A stretch of DNA of 64,000 nt from Metabacillus schmidteae (lineage in GTDB: Bacteria > Bacillota > Bacilli > Bacillales > Bacillaceae): assembly GCF_903166545.1 (NCBI RefSeq), contig NZ_CAESCH010000002.1:372001-436000 (forward strand), in the 5' to 3' direction. Within the stretch, counting starts at the first letter, position 1; the number at the start of each line of letters is the position of its first letter. The notes beneath the pieces were generated by a model, which did not search any database, was not told the DNA's origin, and saw only the letters and a list, made by a program, of their open reading frames with translations. A program made the position numbers and the translations under genes. This document shows positions 29,222 to 38,322 of this stretch, in pieces.

Positions 29222-29995
29222 ATGGAGTCAATTTGGTTAGAATATGCCTGGGCGCTGTTAATCCTAATAGGATTGGAAGGATTATTATCCGCAGACAACG
29301 CTCTGGTACTGGCAGTAATAGCCAAGCATTTACCTGAAGATCAGAAAAAACGAGCAATAAACTATGGTATTTTAATGGCATTTGTATTTAGATTTGGTGC
29401 ACTATTTGCCATTTCATTTATTGCAAACGTCTGGCAAATTCAGGCGATTGGAGCAGCATATCTTTTATACCTGGGATTAAAGCATGTCATTAAAGCTAAA
29501 TTTGGGAAAGAAAATGAGAAAGTTCATGAAGAAGAGGAAAAGGAAGCACGTGGTAAAGGTTTCTGGCCAACTGTCGGAAAGATTGCTTTAGCTGACCTTG
29601 CGTTTGCAATTGATTCTATTCTGGCTGCGGTTGCCCTTGCACTAGGTCTTCCAGATTCACCACTAGGTAATTTTGGTGGTATGGATGCCGGTAAGTTCAT
29701 TGTTGTTGTTCTTGGTGGTATTGCCGGTCTTATTCTCATTAAATTTGCTGCAACTTGGTTTGTGGCACTTCTTGCAAAACGTCCGGCATTGGAAACGACA
29801 GCATATGCAATTGTTGCATGGGTTGGTGTTAAACTGGCTATAATCACTCTCGCTCATGAGGATATTGGAGTCTTGGACCATCATTTCCCTCATAGTACAG
29901 TATGGACATTGATTTTCTATGGAGTCTTAATTGCTATTGCACTACTTGGTTGGTTTGCACCTTCCAAGGAAACAGTACAAGAAAAGGGTTCCTAA
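29222..29995 (+). CDS. TerC family membrane protein (YkoY/YjbE-like)
   Basis: A 257-residue protein with about seven membrane helices. The TerC signature is clear: LIGLEGLLSADNALVLAVIA, later KIALADLAFAIDSILAAVAL, with acidic residues (E20, D26, D-F-A-I-D) inside the membrane that can bind metal. B. subtilis TerC proteins YkoY and YceF are linked to manganese export and metalation of secreted enzymes. AAGGAGAG precedes ATG 29222. An intrinsic terminator follows. Confidence 0.92.
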   Translation: MESIWLEYAWALLILIGLEGLLSADNALVLAVIAKHLPEDQKKRAINYGILMAFVFRFGALFAISFIANVWQIQAIGAAYLLYLGLKHVIKAKFGKENEKVHEEEEKEARGKGFWPTVGKIALADLAFAIDSILAAVALALGLPDSPLGNFGGMDAGKFIVVVLGGIAGLILIKFAATWFVALLAKRPALETTAYAIVAWVGVKLAIITLAHEDIGVLDHHFPHSTVWTLIFYGVLIAIALLGWFAPSKETVQEKGS

Positions 29996-30008
29996 TATAA
30001 ATAGTTGG

Positions 30009-30046
30009 AAAAAGGTGAGTTAAGGTAAGAGATAACTCACCTTTTT
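30009..30046 (+). terminator. Intrinsic terminator after TerC gene
   Basis: AAAAAGGTGAGTTA pairs with TAACTCACCTTTTT around ten bases. Confidence 0.92.
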
Positions 30047-30168
30047 CTATTTTTAGGAAAAAATATTCAAGATACATAATGATGGATGGTAAAATAATCT
30101 TAGTGATGATTTTTCTCCTGAAGTTTGATTATGTAATTTATAATATATAGATAAAATAAAAAGGGTAG

Positions 30169-30585
30169 GTGAAAAACATAAATAAAATAATACGTATGTT
30201 GTTTTTGCTTCTTGGATTTATTTCCTTAGCAATCGGAATAGCGGGAACTGTATTACCTGTTCTTCCTGGAGGCCCCTTTTATCTATTTGCTCTCTTTTGT
30301 TTTACAAAGAGCTCTAAATCAATTGAAAACTGGTTCAAGAGTACTTCCCTATATGAAAAATATGTCTTGAGATTTTTACAAAAAAAAGGAATGACCCGCA
30401 AAGAGAAGATCCGCATTAATGTAATCGCTGATTTCTTCATCCTCGTATCTATTTTTTATGTTGATATTCTTCTTGTGAGAATTTTATTGATTATACTTGC
30501 TCTTTATAAACATTATTATTTCATAAAAAAAATTAAAACAATTAATCCAATCAATCCGAAACATAAAAAGGCGCGAACACTATAG
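30169..30585 (+). CDS. DUF454 (YbaN) family membrane protein
   Basis: A 138-residue protein with three hydrophobic segments. It opens KIIRMLFLLLGFISLAIGIA followed by TVLPVLPGGPFYLFALFCFTKSS, which is the DUF454/YbaN signature. The function is unknown; family members in other bacteria are often near metal or heme genes. The start is uncertain: GTG 30169 lies only three bases after AAAAGGG, so an unusual downstream start cannot be excluded. A weak terminator (30568-30598) follows. Confidence 0.82.
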   Translation: MKNINKIIRMLFLLLGFISLAIGIAGTVLPVLPGGPFYLFALFCFTKSSKSIENWFKSTSLYEKYVLRFLQKKGMTRKEKIRINVIADFFILVSIFYVDILLVRILLIILALYKHYYFIKKIKTINPINPKHKKARTL

Positions 30586-30618
30586 TTCGTGTCTTTTTTG
30601 TACGTTAAAAAAGTATAA

Positions 30619-30727
30619 ATTGGCAGCGTGGAAGTTTAATCGACGCAGTGGCCAATTTTAAGTACAAAGCATAAGGGCAACTACTCATCACGCTTCGCCT
30701 TTATAGTCTCGCCAATCGACGAGTTTT
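30619..30727. other. Cluster of three hairpins upstream of hmoA
   Basis: ATTGGC...GCCAAT (30619-30656, with inner GCGT/ACGC), ATAAGGGC...GCCTTTAT (30671-30704) and CTCG...CGAG followed by four T (30708-30727) occur in series, upstream of the Fur-box promoter. It may be a small structured RNA ending in a terminator. No known family is recognised. Confidence 0.35.
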
Positions 30728-30799
30728 CTTTATATTTAGAAGGTCATATGCTTTCCTTTCTCTTTGTAGGAAAAATGCTCTATTTTTCTATTTAGTATT

Positions 30800-30818
30800 G
30801 AAAATGATTATCATTACC
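30800..30818 (+). promoter_or_regulatory. Fur box upstream of hmoA
   Basis: GAAAATGATTATCATTACC matches the 19-bp Fur consensus GATAATGATTATCATTATC at 17 of 19 positions by eye. It predicts iron-repressed transcription of the heme monooxygenase gene. Confidence 0.85.
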
Positions 30819-30865
30819 ATTTATACTGTTGGATAAATACCAGAAAATGAATTGGAGGAACTGGA

Positions 30866-31201
30866 ATGTTTATACAATTAAAGACTGTAACGGTCACAGA
30901 GGGAAATGCAGAGAAAATGGTAGAGCGTTTTGCCGGGGAAGGAATCATTGAACAGCAAAAAGGATTTATTGATTTAACTGTATTAAAAAAGAAACAAAGA
31001 AGAGGTGATGAAGAAGTGATCATTATGATTCGCTGGGAATCTGAAAGTGATTGGAAAGCTTGGGAGACTAGTGACATACATCTAGCAGGTCATCGGGCAA
31101 AACGTGGCAATCCATCACCATCCTATATCATTAGTGGTACTCAAGATGTTTACCATGTGTTAAGCAAAAAAGAATATAGAGAGCCTTCTAATATCCAATA
31201 A
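30866..31201 (+). CDS. hmoA: Heme-degrading monooxygenase (IsdG/HmoA family)
   Basis: A 111-residue ABM-domain protein similar to B. subtilis HmoA and staphylococcal IsdG. It opens FIQLKTVTVTEGNAEKMVER, contains GFIDLTVLKKK and RWESESDWKAWETSDIHLAG, and ends with a conserved HRAKRG block holding a candidate heme-ligand His. Enzymes of this type open the porphyrin ring to release iron. TTGGAGGAAC precedes ATG 30866. A Fur box upstream and the Fur-box-preceded petrobactin operon downstream place it in an iron-acquisition block. Confidence 0.88.
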   Translation: MFIQLKTVTVTEGNAEKMVERFAGEGIIEQQKGFIDLTVLKKKQRRGDEEVIIMIRWESESDWKAWETSDIHLAGHRAKRGNPSPSYIISGTQDVYHVLSKKEYREPSNIQ

Positions 31202-31352
31202 ACTCTGACGATGTATGGAATATCTCCATCAACTGCTTACATATCCCAGTAAAAACTGCAGGTAACCATATAAGAATAAGCCGTTCTGATTTACATGAAC
31301 ACTAAGTACAACAGATCGGCTTCAGTAAAAATGCTTTTTTTTATCAAACATT

Positions 31353-31371
31353 GAGAATTGTTATCAGTTAT
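31353..31371 (+). promoter_or_regulatory. Fur box upstream of asb operon
   Basis: GAGAATTGTTATCAGTTAT matches the Fur inverted repeat at most positions (fewer than the hmoA box). It lies 33 bases before the asbA start and predicts iron repression of the siderophore operon. Confidence 0.75.
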
Positions 31372-31403
31372 TAGGACTAAAGACTCTAAAATGAGGTGTG
31401 AAG

Positions 31404-33227
31404 ATGAATTTTACCGCCAAACAGATTGCAGTAGAAGCAACATTACAGGCTTTTCTTAATTGTTATTTGCGTGAAGTAGATCATGGATCATGGATAGATA
31501 CAGAGAAATGGAAGATAAGAAACAGATGCTCCAGTTTACTTAATGGCAGCGATATGGTGGAACTTAACTTGCCAATGCAAGGTCTTAACTATTCATTTGA
31601 GGTGCTTTATCAATCCCAAGCTGGAAAACACCACATTGGATCATCCCTTAAATATTGCCCAAAGGAAAACAGCTGGCAGGCAGAAGACAGATTAACCATC
31701 ATGATGAACCTTATTCAAGAACTTCACCTAATGGCAAGGGCGAATGGCTGCTTTGAGCTTGCATCTCATTATGATGAACTTATTCTTCGGTTAATTGAAA
31801 GCTATCAAACGATGACACGTTATATTGAAGAAAGATTGACTGATACCCAACATTCATCTGAAGGTTCAACCTTTATAGAGAATGAACAGTCACTTTTATT
31901 TGGGCATTGGCTCCACCCTACTCCAAAAAGTAGACAAGGAATGTCAAACTGGCAGCAAAAAAGCTTTGCTCCTGAGCTAAAGGGGAAGTTTCAACTGCAT
32001 TATTTTCAAGTTGATGAACACTTTATTTTGGAATCATCAAGCATGTCAAATAGGGCAAGTGAACTTATCCACCAATCCGTGTTAAAGGCTGTACCACATT
32101 TGATAAAAGAAGAGGGAACCTGTCTTATTCCAATGCATCCACTTCAAGCACAGTGGCTACTGCAGCAGAATGAAGTGAAAAAAGCACTTTTGAAAGGAAC
32201 AATAAAAGATCTTGGAGTATTAGGTCCTCACTTTACCGCAACCTCTTCAATACGAACGGTTTATTGTGAGAGTGAAGATTGGATGTATAAATTTTCAATT
32301 CCGGTAAAGGTAACAAATTCGTTAAGAGTCAATCGAATGCACGAGCTTAAAGCAGGAGTAATGATGTCCCGGCTTATAAATAAATTGCCATTCTTAGATA
32401 AGTATTCATCTTTTTCCATTATTGAAGACCCTGCCTATATTACCGTGGACTTTTCACATAAGGGAGAATCAGGATTTGAAGTTATTTTGAGATCGAACCC
32501 TTTTAAGGAGGGGAATAACAATGTCATTAGCTCAATTGCTGCCATTGTACAGGAACCTTTTCCAACTCATACATCTAAGCTGAATCAAATCATTATGATG
32601 AATGCCTATAAAGAAGCCCGGTCAGTGGAGGAAGTGAGTTTGGACTGGTTTGATAAGTATTGGAGCTGTTCAATTGAGCCAATCATTAAACTCTATGATC
32701 AACATGGGATTGCATTGGAAGCACACCAGCAGAATAGTTTGCTGGATATATCAACAGGTTATCCAGAGCATTACTATTATCGAGATAATCAGGGATACTA
32801 CCTCTCTTCATCACGTAAACAAGAGCTTCTTTCCATAGAGCCGGGACTTCTGGAAACATTCGAATTATTTTATGAAGATGAATTAATACAAGAGCGATTT
32901 ACCTACTATTTAGTGGTGAACCAGTTATTTTCTATCATTTATCGCTTTGGAGCAGATCAACTTCTTACAGAATCAGCCCTGATTAACATAACAGTACAAA
33001 AATTAAAAACGCTTGAAAAAGACCTAACCGGAAAAGGAAAAAGGTTTGTCCACAAATTACTGCACGACGAAAAGCTATCACATAAAGCAAACTTATTAAC
33101 AAGATTTCATGATGTAGATGAATTAACAGCTGAGCTTGAGCAAGCTATTTACACAAAAATGACGAATCCGCTAGTCGGTCATCGTAAGGAGGAAGTGTAT
33201 GCAGGCGTCCTCTCGTATTCTTTGTAA
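31404..33227 (+). CDS. asbA: Petrobactin biosynthesis NIS synthetase AsbA
   Basis: AsbA is an NRPS-independent siderophore synthetase of the IucA/IucC family that couples spermidine to citrate. The 607 residues contain the N-terminal IucA/IucC catalytic block (GHWLHPTPKSRQGM, LIPMHPLQAQWLL, TSSIRTVYC) and the C-terminal FhuF-like part with the HGIALEAHQQN motif. I chose ATG 31404, seven bases after GAGG; an in-frame GTG lies six bases earlier. It opens a six-gene run asbABCDEF in the order known from the B. anthracis/B. cereus group, with overlaps throughout. asbB begins inside its 3' end. Confidence 0.95.
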   Translation: MNFTAKQIAVEATLQAFLNCYLREVDHGSWIDTEKWKIRNRCSSLLNGSDMVELNLPMQGLNYSFEVLYQSQAGKHHIGSSLKYCPKENSWQAEDRLTIMMNLIQELHLMARANGCFELASHYDELILRLIESYQTMTRYIEERLTDTQHSSEGSTFIENEQSLLFGHWLHPTPKSRQGMSNWQQKSFAPELKGKFQLHYFQVDEHFILESSSMSNRASELIHQSVLKAVPHLIKEEGTCLIPMHPLQAQWLLQQNEVKKALLKGTIKDLGVLGPHFTATSSIRTVYCESEDWMYKFSIPVKVTNSLRVNRMHELKAGVMMSRLINKLPFLDKYSSFSIIEDPAYITVDFSHKGESGFEVILRSNPFKEGNNNVISSIAAIVQEPFPTHTSKLNQIIMMNAYKEARSVEEVSLDWFDKYWSCSIEPIIKLYDQHGIALEAHQQNSLLDISTGYPEHYYYRDNQGYYLSSSRKQELLSIEPGLLETFELFYEDELIQERFTYYLVVNQLFSIIYRFGADQLLTESALINITVQKLKTLEKDLTGKGKRFVHKLLHDEKLSHKANLLTRFHDVDELTAELEQAIYTKMTNPLVGHRKEEVYAGVLSYSL

Positions 33228-34929
33228 AAAAAGCAGTGATCGAGTAAAACGGCAGTTGGTTGAAGCAATGATGTATGAAGGATTAATAGATTATAAAGAG
33301 GTACAAAAGGGAGTATTTCATCTTTTTGGCAAGGAGCGGACCTATTGGTGCAAAGGAAAAAGAGGGGCATTTGATCGGATTCGTCTTGAAGAAGCAAGTA
33401 TATGTCAACTACTGTCTAATGATCAATTCAATGAAGTAACAATCGATGAGCTGTTAAGTGAGTGCAGTATTGATGAACAAAGTCATAAGCGTGTTTCCCA
33501 TGAACTTTCTCAAACGATAAAGCTGTGTGAATGGAATGAAAAGTATCTATCAATCCCTTTATCGAGAAGAAATTCAAATTTTGAAGAACTGGAATCCGAG
33601 ATAGGTGAAGGCCACCTCTATCATCCATGCTATAAATCCCGAACGGGTTTTACATTAGAAGATCATGAAGCATATGGGCCTGAAGGTAAACAGTCATTTA
33701 CACTTTTTTGGACAGCCGTAAAAAGACAGAACGTAAATGTCTCTTTGCTTGAGGATGAACAGGAATTTTGGAAGCGGGAGTTTGGTGAAGATATGTGGCA
33801 GGATATGAACTTGCAGCTCATGCAATCGGGAGCCACATTTGAGGAGTATACATTTCTTCCAATTCATCCATGGCAATGGCAATCGATTTATCATCAATTA
33901 TCCGCTCTAATCACAACCGGCGATCTGCTTCTTATGTCTTGTAAAGGTGATCGATATCGTGCAACACAATCAGTTCGCACATTGTGGAATCAAACGGATT
34001 CGGACAAGGCATATATCAAACTGTCTATGAATATGGTCAACACTTCATCATTGCGAACATTATCTTCACCTTCTCTTTGTTCAGCACCTTTTATATCAGC
34101 ATGGTTAGAAAAAGTCATTCAATCAGATCCTTATTTATCTCAAGATGTTTCCTTAGTGATTTTAAAGGAATATGCCGGAATTAGTTTTGAAGCGAAAGAA
34201 AAACCTGAATTAACTGGGCAGCTTGGCGCAATCTGGCGAGAAAGTATTAGAACATATATGAAGGAAGGAGAAGAAGCAGTCCCATTTACAGCACTTATGG
34301 CAATTGAAAAGGATGGTCACCTATTTATTGATAAATGGTTATCACAATATGGAATCGAAACATGGGTGGAACGTTTAGTAGAAGTAAGTGTTGTCCCAGT
34401 GTGGCACTTGTTAGTTGCACATGGAATTGCTGTTGAGGCACATGCTCAGAATATGATTTTGCTTCATCGGAATGGGTGGCCCACACGAGTGGTGCTACGT
34501 GATTTTCATGAAAGCATTGAATACACAAGGGAGTTTGTGAAGGAACCACATCTTATTCCAGACTTTGAGAAGATTCATAGCGAATATCACCAAGCTCCTA
34601 TAGATAAGTATTACTGGATGTCATCGATAGAAGCATTGCGGGAATTAGTGATGGATACACTGTTTGTTTTTCACTTAAGTGAGTTATCTTATGTCATTGA
34701 ACAAAAAAGAGGATACAATGAAAAATTATTTTGGAATCAGGTTAGTGCAGCCATCTCCAACCATTTGGAGAAGTATCCAAAGCTACAAGACCGTCACGAG
34801 AAAATAAAGTATTCAAAACCTGAAATCGCTGTTGAATCTTTATTTACAAAGAAGGTTCAAAGTAGTCGAAAAGAATACCGCCATTTTGTGAAAAATTTTT
34901 TTAATCAATTGAATCAAGAGGAGGAATAA
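33199..34929 (+). CDS. asbB: Petrobactin biosynthesis NIS synthetase AsbB
   Basis: AsbB is the second IucA/IucC-family synthetase. In petrobactin assembly it adds further spermidine or dihydroxybenzoyl-spermidine to the citrate backbone. The 576 residues show HPCYKSRTGF, FLPIHPWQWQ, RATQSVRTLWN and the C-terminal HGIAVEAHAQNMILL, parallel to AsbA. AAGGAGGAAG precedes ATG 33199, inside asbA, giving a 29-bp overlap and translational coupling. AsbA and AsbB are homologues of different subtypes and not a recent duplication. Confidence 0.95.
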   Translation: MQASSRILCKKSSDRVKRQLVEAMMYEGLIDYKEVQKGVFHLFGKERTYWCKGKRGAFDRIRLEEASICQLLSNDQFNEVTIDELLSECSIDEQSHKRVSHELSQTIKLCEWNEKYLSIPLSRRNSNFEELESEIGEGHLYHPCYKSRTGFTLEDHEAYGPEGKQSFTLFWTAVKRQNVNVSLLEDEQEFWKREFGEDMWQDMNLQLMQSGATFEEYTFLPIHPWQWQSIYHQLSALITTGDLLLMSCKGDRYRATQSVRTLWNQTDSDKAYIKLSMNMVNTSSLRTLSSPSLCSAPFISAWLEKVIQSDPYLSQDVSLVILKEYAGISFEAKEKPELTGQLGAIWRESIRTYMKEGEEAVPFTALMAIEKDGHLFIDKWLSQYGIETWVERLVEVSVVPVWHLLVAHGIAVEAHAQNMILLHRNGWPTRVVLRDFHESIEYTREFVKEPHLIPDFEKIHSEYHQAPIDKYYWMSSIEALRELVMDTLFVFHLSELSYVIEQKRGYNEKLFWNQVSAAISNHLEKYPKLQDRHEKIKYSKPEIAVESLFTKKVQSSRKEYRHFVKNFFNQLNQEEE

Positions 34930-34932
34930 GTG

Positions 34933-36165
34933 ATGTTTTATGTGAATGATCACTATTACACGTTAGAGGATGTAGTGAATCAATATCGGTTGTTTGATCA
35001 AATACCTTACATTAGAGATTGCCAGAATCATCGGGTAGCTGTTTGTCTGACTGATGCGTTCCAGTGGCTAACACTTTGTTTATATATTCGAGAAAAAGGT
35101 GGGTCTGTGTTTCCTATTCATCCTTCCACACCTAAAGATGGGGCCATTCGTATAGCAGAGGAAGCATCTAGAGACTTTCTGTTTTTCCAAACTCTAGATA
35201 CTGTTATAAATCTATCAAGTGTTAGGTATGATGCAGCTGGAGGACTTATTCAAATGAGCTCAGGGACAACAGGAACTCCAAAAATGATTGAGAGAACGTG
35301 GAGTTCCATTGAGGAAGAACTTGAGAGTTATGTTTACGCGTTGCCTATTGAACAAGGGACACCATCTATCATTGCATGTCCTATTACACATTCATATGGG
35401 TTAATTAGCGGTGTATTGGCTTGCTTAAAAAGGGGAGAGGAACCCATTATTATCACAAATATGAATCCAAAGTTTGTGATGAAAAAACTACAACAACACC
35501 CAAAACATATTCTTTATGCTGCTCCTCCTTTGCTGCATACATTAAGTCGATTAATGGGGTCTGGTGAACAAATGGATTGTGTGATGACATCCGGTACGGT
35601 TATGCCAACCAATTGGCTGGATTCAATAAGAGCAGTGTCACATAAGGTTTTCCAGCAGTATGGTTGCTCCGAAGCAGGTTGTGTGACCATTCATTCTCAT
35701 GTGAAAAATCCGGCAGAAATGGGATCACCTCTGCCACATGTAAGAGTAGAAGCAGGTGAAGAAGATAACCCTGGTGAAGTTGTCATTCACACGTTTGAGA
35801 AGTCCATTTATACAAGTGATTTGGGTTATATAAAAGAGGGAATCCTCGTTTTTCTGTCTAGAATTGATGACACAATTAATGTGGCAGGGATTAATGTTTA
35901 TCCTCAAGAGGTAGAAAATGTTCTCCTAAATGTACCAAGAATTAAAGAAGCAGCTGTATATAAAGTAAAAAACAAACTCTCAGGTGAAAGAGTATATGCT
36001 CAGTATGTTTCAGATGAAAGAATTGACGAGTCTGAACTAAGAGATTGGTGCAGCCGTTTTCTTGCCCCCCATCAATTGCCAATAGAATTCAAGTTTGTAA
36101 GGGAGATTGTGAAACTCCAAAACGGGAAGATTAGCAGAAAACAATTAGCGGAGTTACATATATGA
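34933..36165 (+). CDS. asbC: 3,4-dihydroxybenzoate-AMP ligase AsbC
   Basis: AsbC adenylates 3,4-dihydroxybenzoate and loads it on the carrier AsbD. The 410 residues carry the ANL-superfamily motifs: the phosphate loop QMSSGTTGTPK (A3), QQYGCSEAG (A5), TSDLGY (A7 region), RIDDTINVAGINVYPQEVE (A8 hinge) and the A10 lysine in NGKISRKQL. It is shorter than typical adenylation enzymes, as known for AsbC. ATG 34933 follows AGGAGG; an in-frame GTG lies three bases earlier. The asbD ATG overlaps its stop by four bases. Confidence 0.95.
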   Translation: MFYVNDHYYTLEDVVNQYRLFDQIPYIRDCQNHRVAVCLTDAFQWLTLCLYIREKGGSVFPIHPSTPKDGAIRIAEEASRDFLFFQTLDTVINLSSVRYDAAGGLIQMSSGTTGTPKMIERTWSSIEEELESYVYALPIEQGTPSIIACPITHSYGLISGVLACLKRGEEPIIITNMNPKFVMKKLQQHPKHILYAAPPLLHTLSRLMGSGEQMDCVMTSGTVMPTNWLDSIRAVSHKVFQQYGCSEAGCVTIHSHVKNPAEMGSPLPHVRVEAGEEDNPGEVVIHTFEKSIYTSDLGYIKEGILVFLSRIDDTINVAGINVYPQEVENVLLNVPRIKEAAVYKVKNKLSGERVYAQYVSDERIDESELRDWCSRFLAPHQLPIEFKFVREIVKLQNGKISRKQLAELHI

Positions 36166-36434
36166 AGAGAGAAGAAATGATGGAGATGATTTATAACATT
36201 TTAAAGGAAAAATTAGAGCTTCCAACAATTTCATCTTTTCATGAAGATACACGTTTGAATGAAGACCTTTATTTGGACTCTGTGATGATTCTTGAACTCG
36301 TTTTACATCTTGAATTGGATTTTGGCATTAAAGTACCAGATGAATTACTTGTCCCAAAGGATTTTCGAACGGTTGGTACGCTAATCGATTTTATACAACG
36401 TCAACAATGTAAAGCATTTGGAGGAGTAAAATGA
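36162..36434 (+). CDS. asbD: Aryl carrier protein AsbD
   Basis: A 90-residue carrier protein. The phosphopantetheine-attachment serine is Ser40 in DLYLDSVMILELVLHLE, a normal DS motif of acyl carrier domains. It holds the 3,4-dihydroxybenzoyl thioester made by AsbC for transfer by AsbE. It overlaps asbC at its start and asbE at its end by four bases each, typical of a tightly coupled operon. It needs a Sfp-type transferase encoded elsewhere. Confidence 0.95.
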   Translation: MKREEMMEMIYNILKEKLELPTISSFHEDTRLNEDLYLDSVMILELVLHLELDFGIKVPDELLVPKDFRTVGTLIDFIQRQQCKAFGGVK

Positions 36435-37408
36435 TAAAGGTTCATTGCTTTGTTAGCTGTGTTTGTGAAGTGATCAAGAAAACGAAGGGCGTAGATCATA
36501 GACCCTACTATTTTGGTGTCTGGGATGCTGATTTTGACATTGAAAATGGAAGATTAACCTATCATTCTAAGCAAATTGATCATGAATTCTTTCAAACTTG
36601 GTATGAATTGCTATATGGCGTGAAGTTATTTAAATGGTATGACATAACAGAGTCCAAATCTGCCAATATAGAAAAGCTTGAAATGCTTATTGAACAAAAA
36701 TCCACCCATACGTATGTAATGGTTATGCTTGATTTATCAATGCTACCGGAGCGAGAAAATAAATTTCATCAAAGACCATTTCCTCATTATGTCATGCTGG
36801 AGAAAACGGAAAAGAAAGAGGAGTGGATGATGTATGACCCTGATTTTCGATGGGAAGGGGTACTTCCTAAAGAAAGAATTCTTCAAGCTATTAAAGAACC
36901 GAGTGTAGAAGGAGGTTATTATTTTCATGCGTCAGACATTCAACTGCCAACAAAGGAGACCATTGAATCCTATTTTCATACATGTATCAAACATGATGTA
37001 AATCCAATAATAGAAGCGATTGGAAAGATCATCACAGATTATATGGAGGGAAATCCTCAGCAAGTCAAGCTTTCACTAGCCTTAAAACAACTACCGGTTT
37101 TAGCAATAAGAAAGTATGCATATGAACATGCCTTTGCTTATTTTTGGGAGAACCTCGACCTTGAGGAGGAAGGGTTTGAAGAATGGTGTAATGAAATTGA
37201 ACGCCTTGTTAAAGGGTTTACAACGATTCAATACAGAGCCATGAAGTTTGAGGTAACAAAGGATTCTTCTATTCTTACCTCTATTTATGAGAAATTGAAT
37301 GAACAAAATGCCTTGGAATTTAAGATAAAACAAGGGCTGCAGGAATGTTTTAACAAATGGTTACTCAAACAAAACCTCTTACAAAAAGAAGGGGAGGCAG
37401 TAGGATGA
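36431..37408 (+). CDS. asbE: Petrobactin biosynthesis protein AsbE (aryl transferase)
   Basis: AsbE transfers 3,4-dihydroxybenzoyl groups from AsbD to spermidine or to the spermidine-citrate intermediate. The 325-residue product has no widely shared catalytic motif that I can name. Its assignment rests on its exact place between asbD and asbF, its length, and sequence such as HCFVSCVCEVIKKTKGVDHRPYYFG near the N-terminus, with an early Cys-rich stretch (HCFVSCVC) that could include a catalytic Cys. It overlaps both neighbours by four bases. Confidence 0.9.
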   Translation: MIKVHCFVSCVCEVIKKTKGVDHRPYYFGVWDADFDIENGRLTYHSKQIDHEFFQTWYELLYGVKLFKWYDITESKSANIEKLEMLIEQKSTHTYVMVMLDLSMLPERENKFHQRPFPHYVMLEKTEKKEEWMMYDPDFRWEGVLPKERILQAIKEPSVEGGYYFHASDIQLPTKETIESYFHTCIKHDVNPIIEAIGKIITDYMEGNPQQVKLSLALKQLPVLAIRKYAYEHAFAYFWENLDLEEEGFEEWCNEIERLVKGFTTIQYRAMKFEVTKDSSILTSIYEKLNEQNALEFKIKQGLQECFNKWLLKQNLLQKEGEAVG

Positions 37409-38238
37409 AGCTTTCAATTTGCACCATTTCTTTTCGACATCATTTGTATTCGATTGATCAACTTGCACACTGGGCAAAATCACATCATTTTGATGGAATC
37501 GAGCTCTGGGGAGTACATGCCAAAAATCTAGTAGAAGATCACCATTATGGGAAGGAATGGCTAAATTCCTACGGATTAGAAACAAGTATGATATCAGATT
37601 ATCTTCCGTTAGAAGCTAGTAGTGAAAACTTGATGAAGGAAACAGAATACCTATCAAACATTGCTGATCATTGGGGAACAAATAAGATACGAACATTTGT
37701 TGGAAAAAAAGGAAGTGCTATAACAAGTTCAAAAGAAAGAGAGGAGCTCATTCGAAAAGTCCGGATGATATGTGAGTTTCTCCTTTCTAAAGGACAAGTT
37801 CTGCTTATCGAAACACATCCACATACTTTAGCAGATCAGCTTAGTTCTACATTAAACATGTTGCAGGAAGTTAACCATCCGGCCCTTCGAATTAATTTCG
37901 ATGTGCTGCATGTTTGGGAATCCGGGGTCCATCCAGTTGAAGCCATGAAGAAGCTTCAACCATTTATTTCACATTTTCATCTGAAAAATATCTCTTCACG
38001 TGACAAATTATCTGTATTCGCTCCTGACAATGTCTACGCTGCATCAGGGTCACGAGAAGGAATGGTTCCATTATTTCATGGTGAAGTAGATTATCATCAG
38101 TTTTTATCAGAAGCCTTCAAAACAACTGATGTTCATGCTTCTTTAGAATGGTTTGGACCAAGTGTGAAAGAAGTGCTATCACAGGATGTAGCCGAAGTTA
38201 GAAAACTACTTATTCATCAAATTCTAAAACTTACTTAA
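37405..38238 (+). CDS. asbF: 3-dehydroshikimate dehydratase AsbF
   Basis: AsbF makes 3,4-dihydroxybenzoate from the shikimate-pathway intermediate 3-dehydroshikimate and so provides the unusual catechol of petrobactin. The 277 residues form a xylose-isomerase-like TIM barrel with metal-ligand segments FDGIELWGVH, LIETHPHTLADQ, INFDVLHVWESG and SHFHLKN, and a late Glu in HASLEWFGP. ATG 37405 follows GGGGAGG and overlaps the asbE stop (ATGA). A longer frame to 37357 lies inside asbE and is not used. It ends the operon; export and uptake genes are not in the window. Confidence 0.95.
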   Translation: MKLSICTISFRHHLYSIDQLAHWAKSHHFDGIELWGVHAKNLVEDHHYGKEWLNSYGLETSMISDYLPLEASSENLMKETEYLSNIADHWGTNKIRTFVGKKGSAITSSKEREELIRKVRMICEFLLSKGQVLLIETHPHTLADQLSSTLNMLQEVNHPALRINFDVLHVWESGVHPVEAMKKLQPFISHFHLKNISSRDKLSVFAPDNVYAASGSREGMVPLFHGEVDYHQFLSEAFKTTDVHASLEWFGPSVKEVLSQDVAEVRKLLIHQILKLT

Positions 38239-38322
38239 AATGAATTGGTCATTTCCATATGTATAAATGTATAATAATACATAATATCTATTATTTATAC
38301 AATATGGAGGGGTGATCTGTTT

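Noticed and set aside
31404..38238. asb operon as a new siderophore pathway
   Set aside because: All six genes match the known petrobactin set in order and content, so it is treated as known.
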